From NCBI RefSeq assembly GCF_051857545.1, contig NZ_JBPZHB010000005.1, positions 124,001 through 188,000 on the forward strand: DNA of 64,000 nucleotides, written 5' to 3'. How positions within the stretch are numbered: the first letter of the stretch is position 1; each line of letters opens with the position of its first letter. The position numbers and the translations under genes are program-made. Shown here in pieces: positions 63,672 to 64,000 of the stretch. This DNA comes from Larkinella sp051857545. GTDB taxonomy: Bacteria > Bacteroidota > Bacteroidia > Cytophagales > Spirosomataceae. The notes below the pieces were generated by a model, which saw only the letters and a list, made by a program, of their open reading frames with translations, ran no database searches and was not told the origin of the DNA.

Positions 63672-63759
63672 GACAAGAGAGAAGAGACAAGAGAAGAAAG
63701 ATGCAGTCCGTCATTTATTGAGGTTATTTTATTTTTTCTCTTGTCTATCTTCTCTTGTC
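63672..63759. repeat. Imperfect inverted repeat after the permease gene
   Basis: Arms 63672-63695 and 63736-63759 (GACAAGAGA-like units) match at about 21 of 24 positions, with a 40-base loop. Probably ends the permease transcript. Confidence 0.5.
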
Positions 63760-63867
63760 GAACACAAAACCTCCCGAACCTTTCAGAAAAACCGGTTGTT
63801 AGACAATATTATGTCGGTCAGGCCGGTTTTTATACAACACCTTTTGCCCGGTAGTTAACGTTTTGAT

Positions 63868-64000
63868 ATGACGTTCGAAGAGCAGCTAAACAACAACCCA
63901 ACCGTACCGGATTTTCCAACCTTTTCGCCAGAACCTCTGCCGGACTGGCTGAGCGATGACAATCTGCTGCGCGACGAAGCCGCTCTTCTCGGCTTATCCC
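63868..64000 (+). CDS. Unknown protein, N-terminal fragment cut by window end
   Basis: An open frame from ATG 63868 to the window end (44 codons). The visible part is acidic and Pro-rich (FPTFSPEPLPDWLSDDN, then LLRDEAALLGLS). Nothing more can be said about the family. Confidence 0.6.
   Translation, partial: MTFEEQLNNNPTVPDFPTFSPEPLPDWLSDDNLLRDEAALLGLS

Noticed and set aside
1..64000. tRNA or rRNA genes
   Set aside because: None was recognised by eye on either strand; a tRNAscan run would be decisive.

Overview
The window looks like a chromosome segment of a Bacteroidota bacterium of the Cytophagales/Spirosomaceae type (Spirosoma or Larkinella-like). The reasons are a SusC/SusD pair under an ECF sigma/FecR circuit, Bacteroidetes -7 promoter boxes (TAnnTTTG), a GSCFA protein, few Shine-Dalgarno sites and mid GC in the core genes. 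This lineage call is an inference from gene content; there is no rRNA in the window.

Region 1 (1-9.4 kb) is a co-directional carbon-metabolism block. It holds the 3' part of a homodimeric pyruvate dehydrogenase E1, its E2 partner, an exported YhcH-type protein, an MFS transporter, an L-lactate permease and a malate synthase. The last gene overlaps a convergent ECF sigma factor gene tail to tail.

Region 2 (9.4-27.9 kb) is an envelope/nutrient-acquisition region. A gene-free kilobase with repeats precedes a TonB-dependent receptor and two tandem exported beta-propeller/phosphoesterase proteins. Next come a divergent ECF sigma gene and a FecR - SusC (with STN domain) - SusD - M14 carboxypeptidase - secreted orphan cluster. 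The sigma/FecR intergenic region carries the same two-block promoter-like element twice, in divergent orientation.

Region 3 (about 28-47.8 kb) is an accessory island. It contains three different serine recombinases and a complete type I restriction-modification operon (hsdM - DUF1016 nuclease - hsdS - hsdR). Behind the operon lie a very AT-rich orphan gene and a murein-endopeptidase-like gene. A ParA-type partition pair with an AT-rich repeat region upstream, a second DUF1016 nuclease with a 53-residue partner, and an IS630-family element whose transposase needs a -1 frameshift complete the island. Dispersed repeats and REP-like palindromes lie in and around it.

Region 4 (47.8-64 kb) is core genome. 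It holds a methyltransferase, SixA, release factor 3, peptidase T, an enlarged D-Ala-D-Ala ligase, an iron-sulfur pair (NifU C-domain protein and Mrp), GSCFA, ribosomal proteins S6-S18-L9, a YggS-type PLP protein, DUF423, a monohaem cytochrome c, an ethanolamine-permease-like transporter and the start of one more gene. Several intergenic gaps here carry long inverted repeats (14-40 bp arms) with mostly unrelated stems.

No tRNA, rRNA or CRISPR array was recognised. All calls are from reading the sequence; no database search was run.
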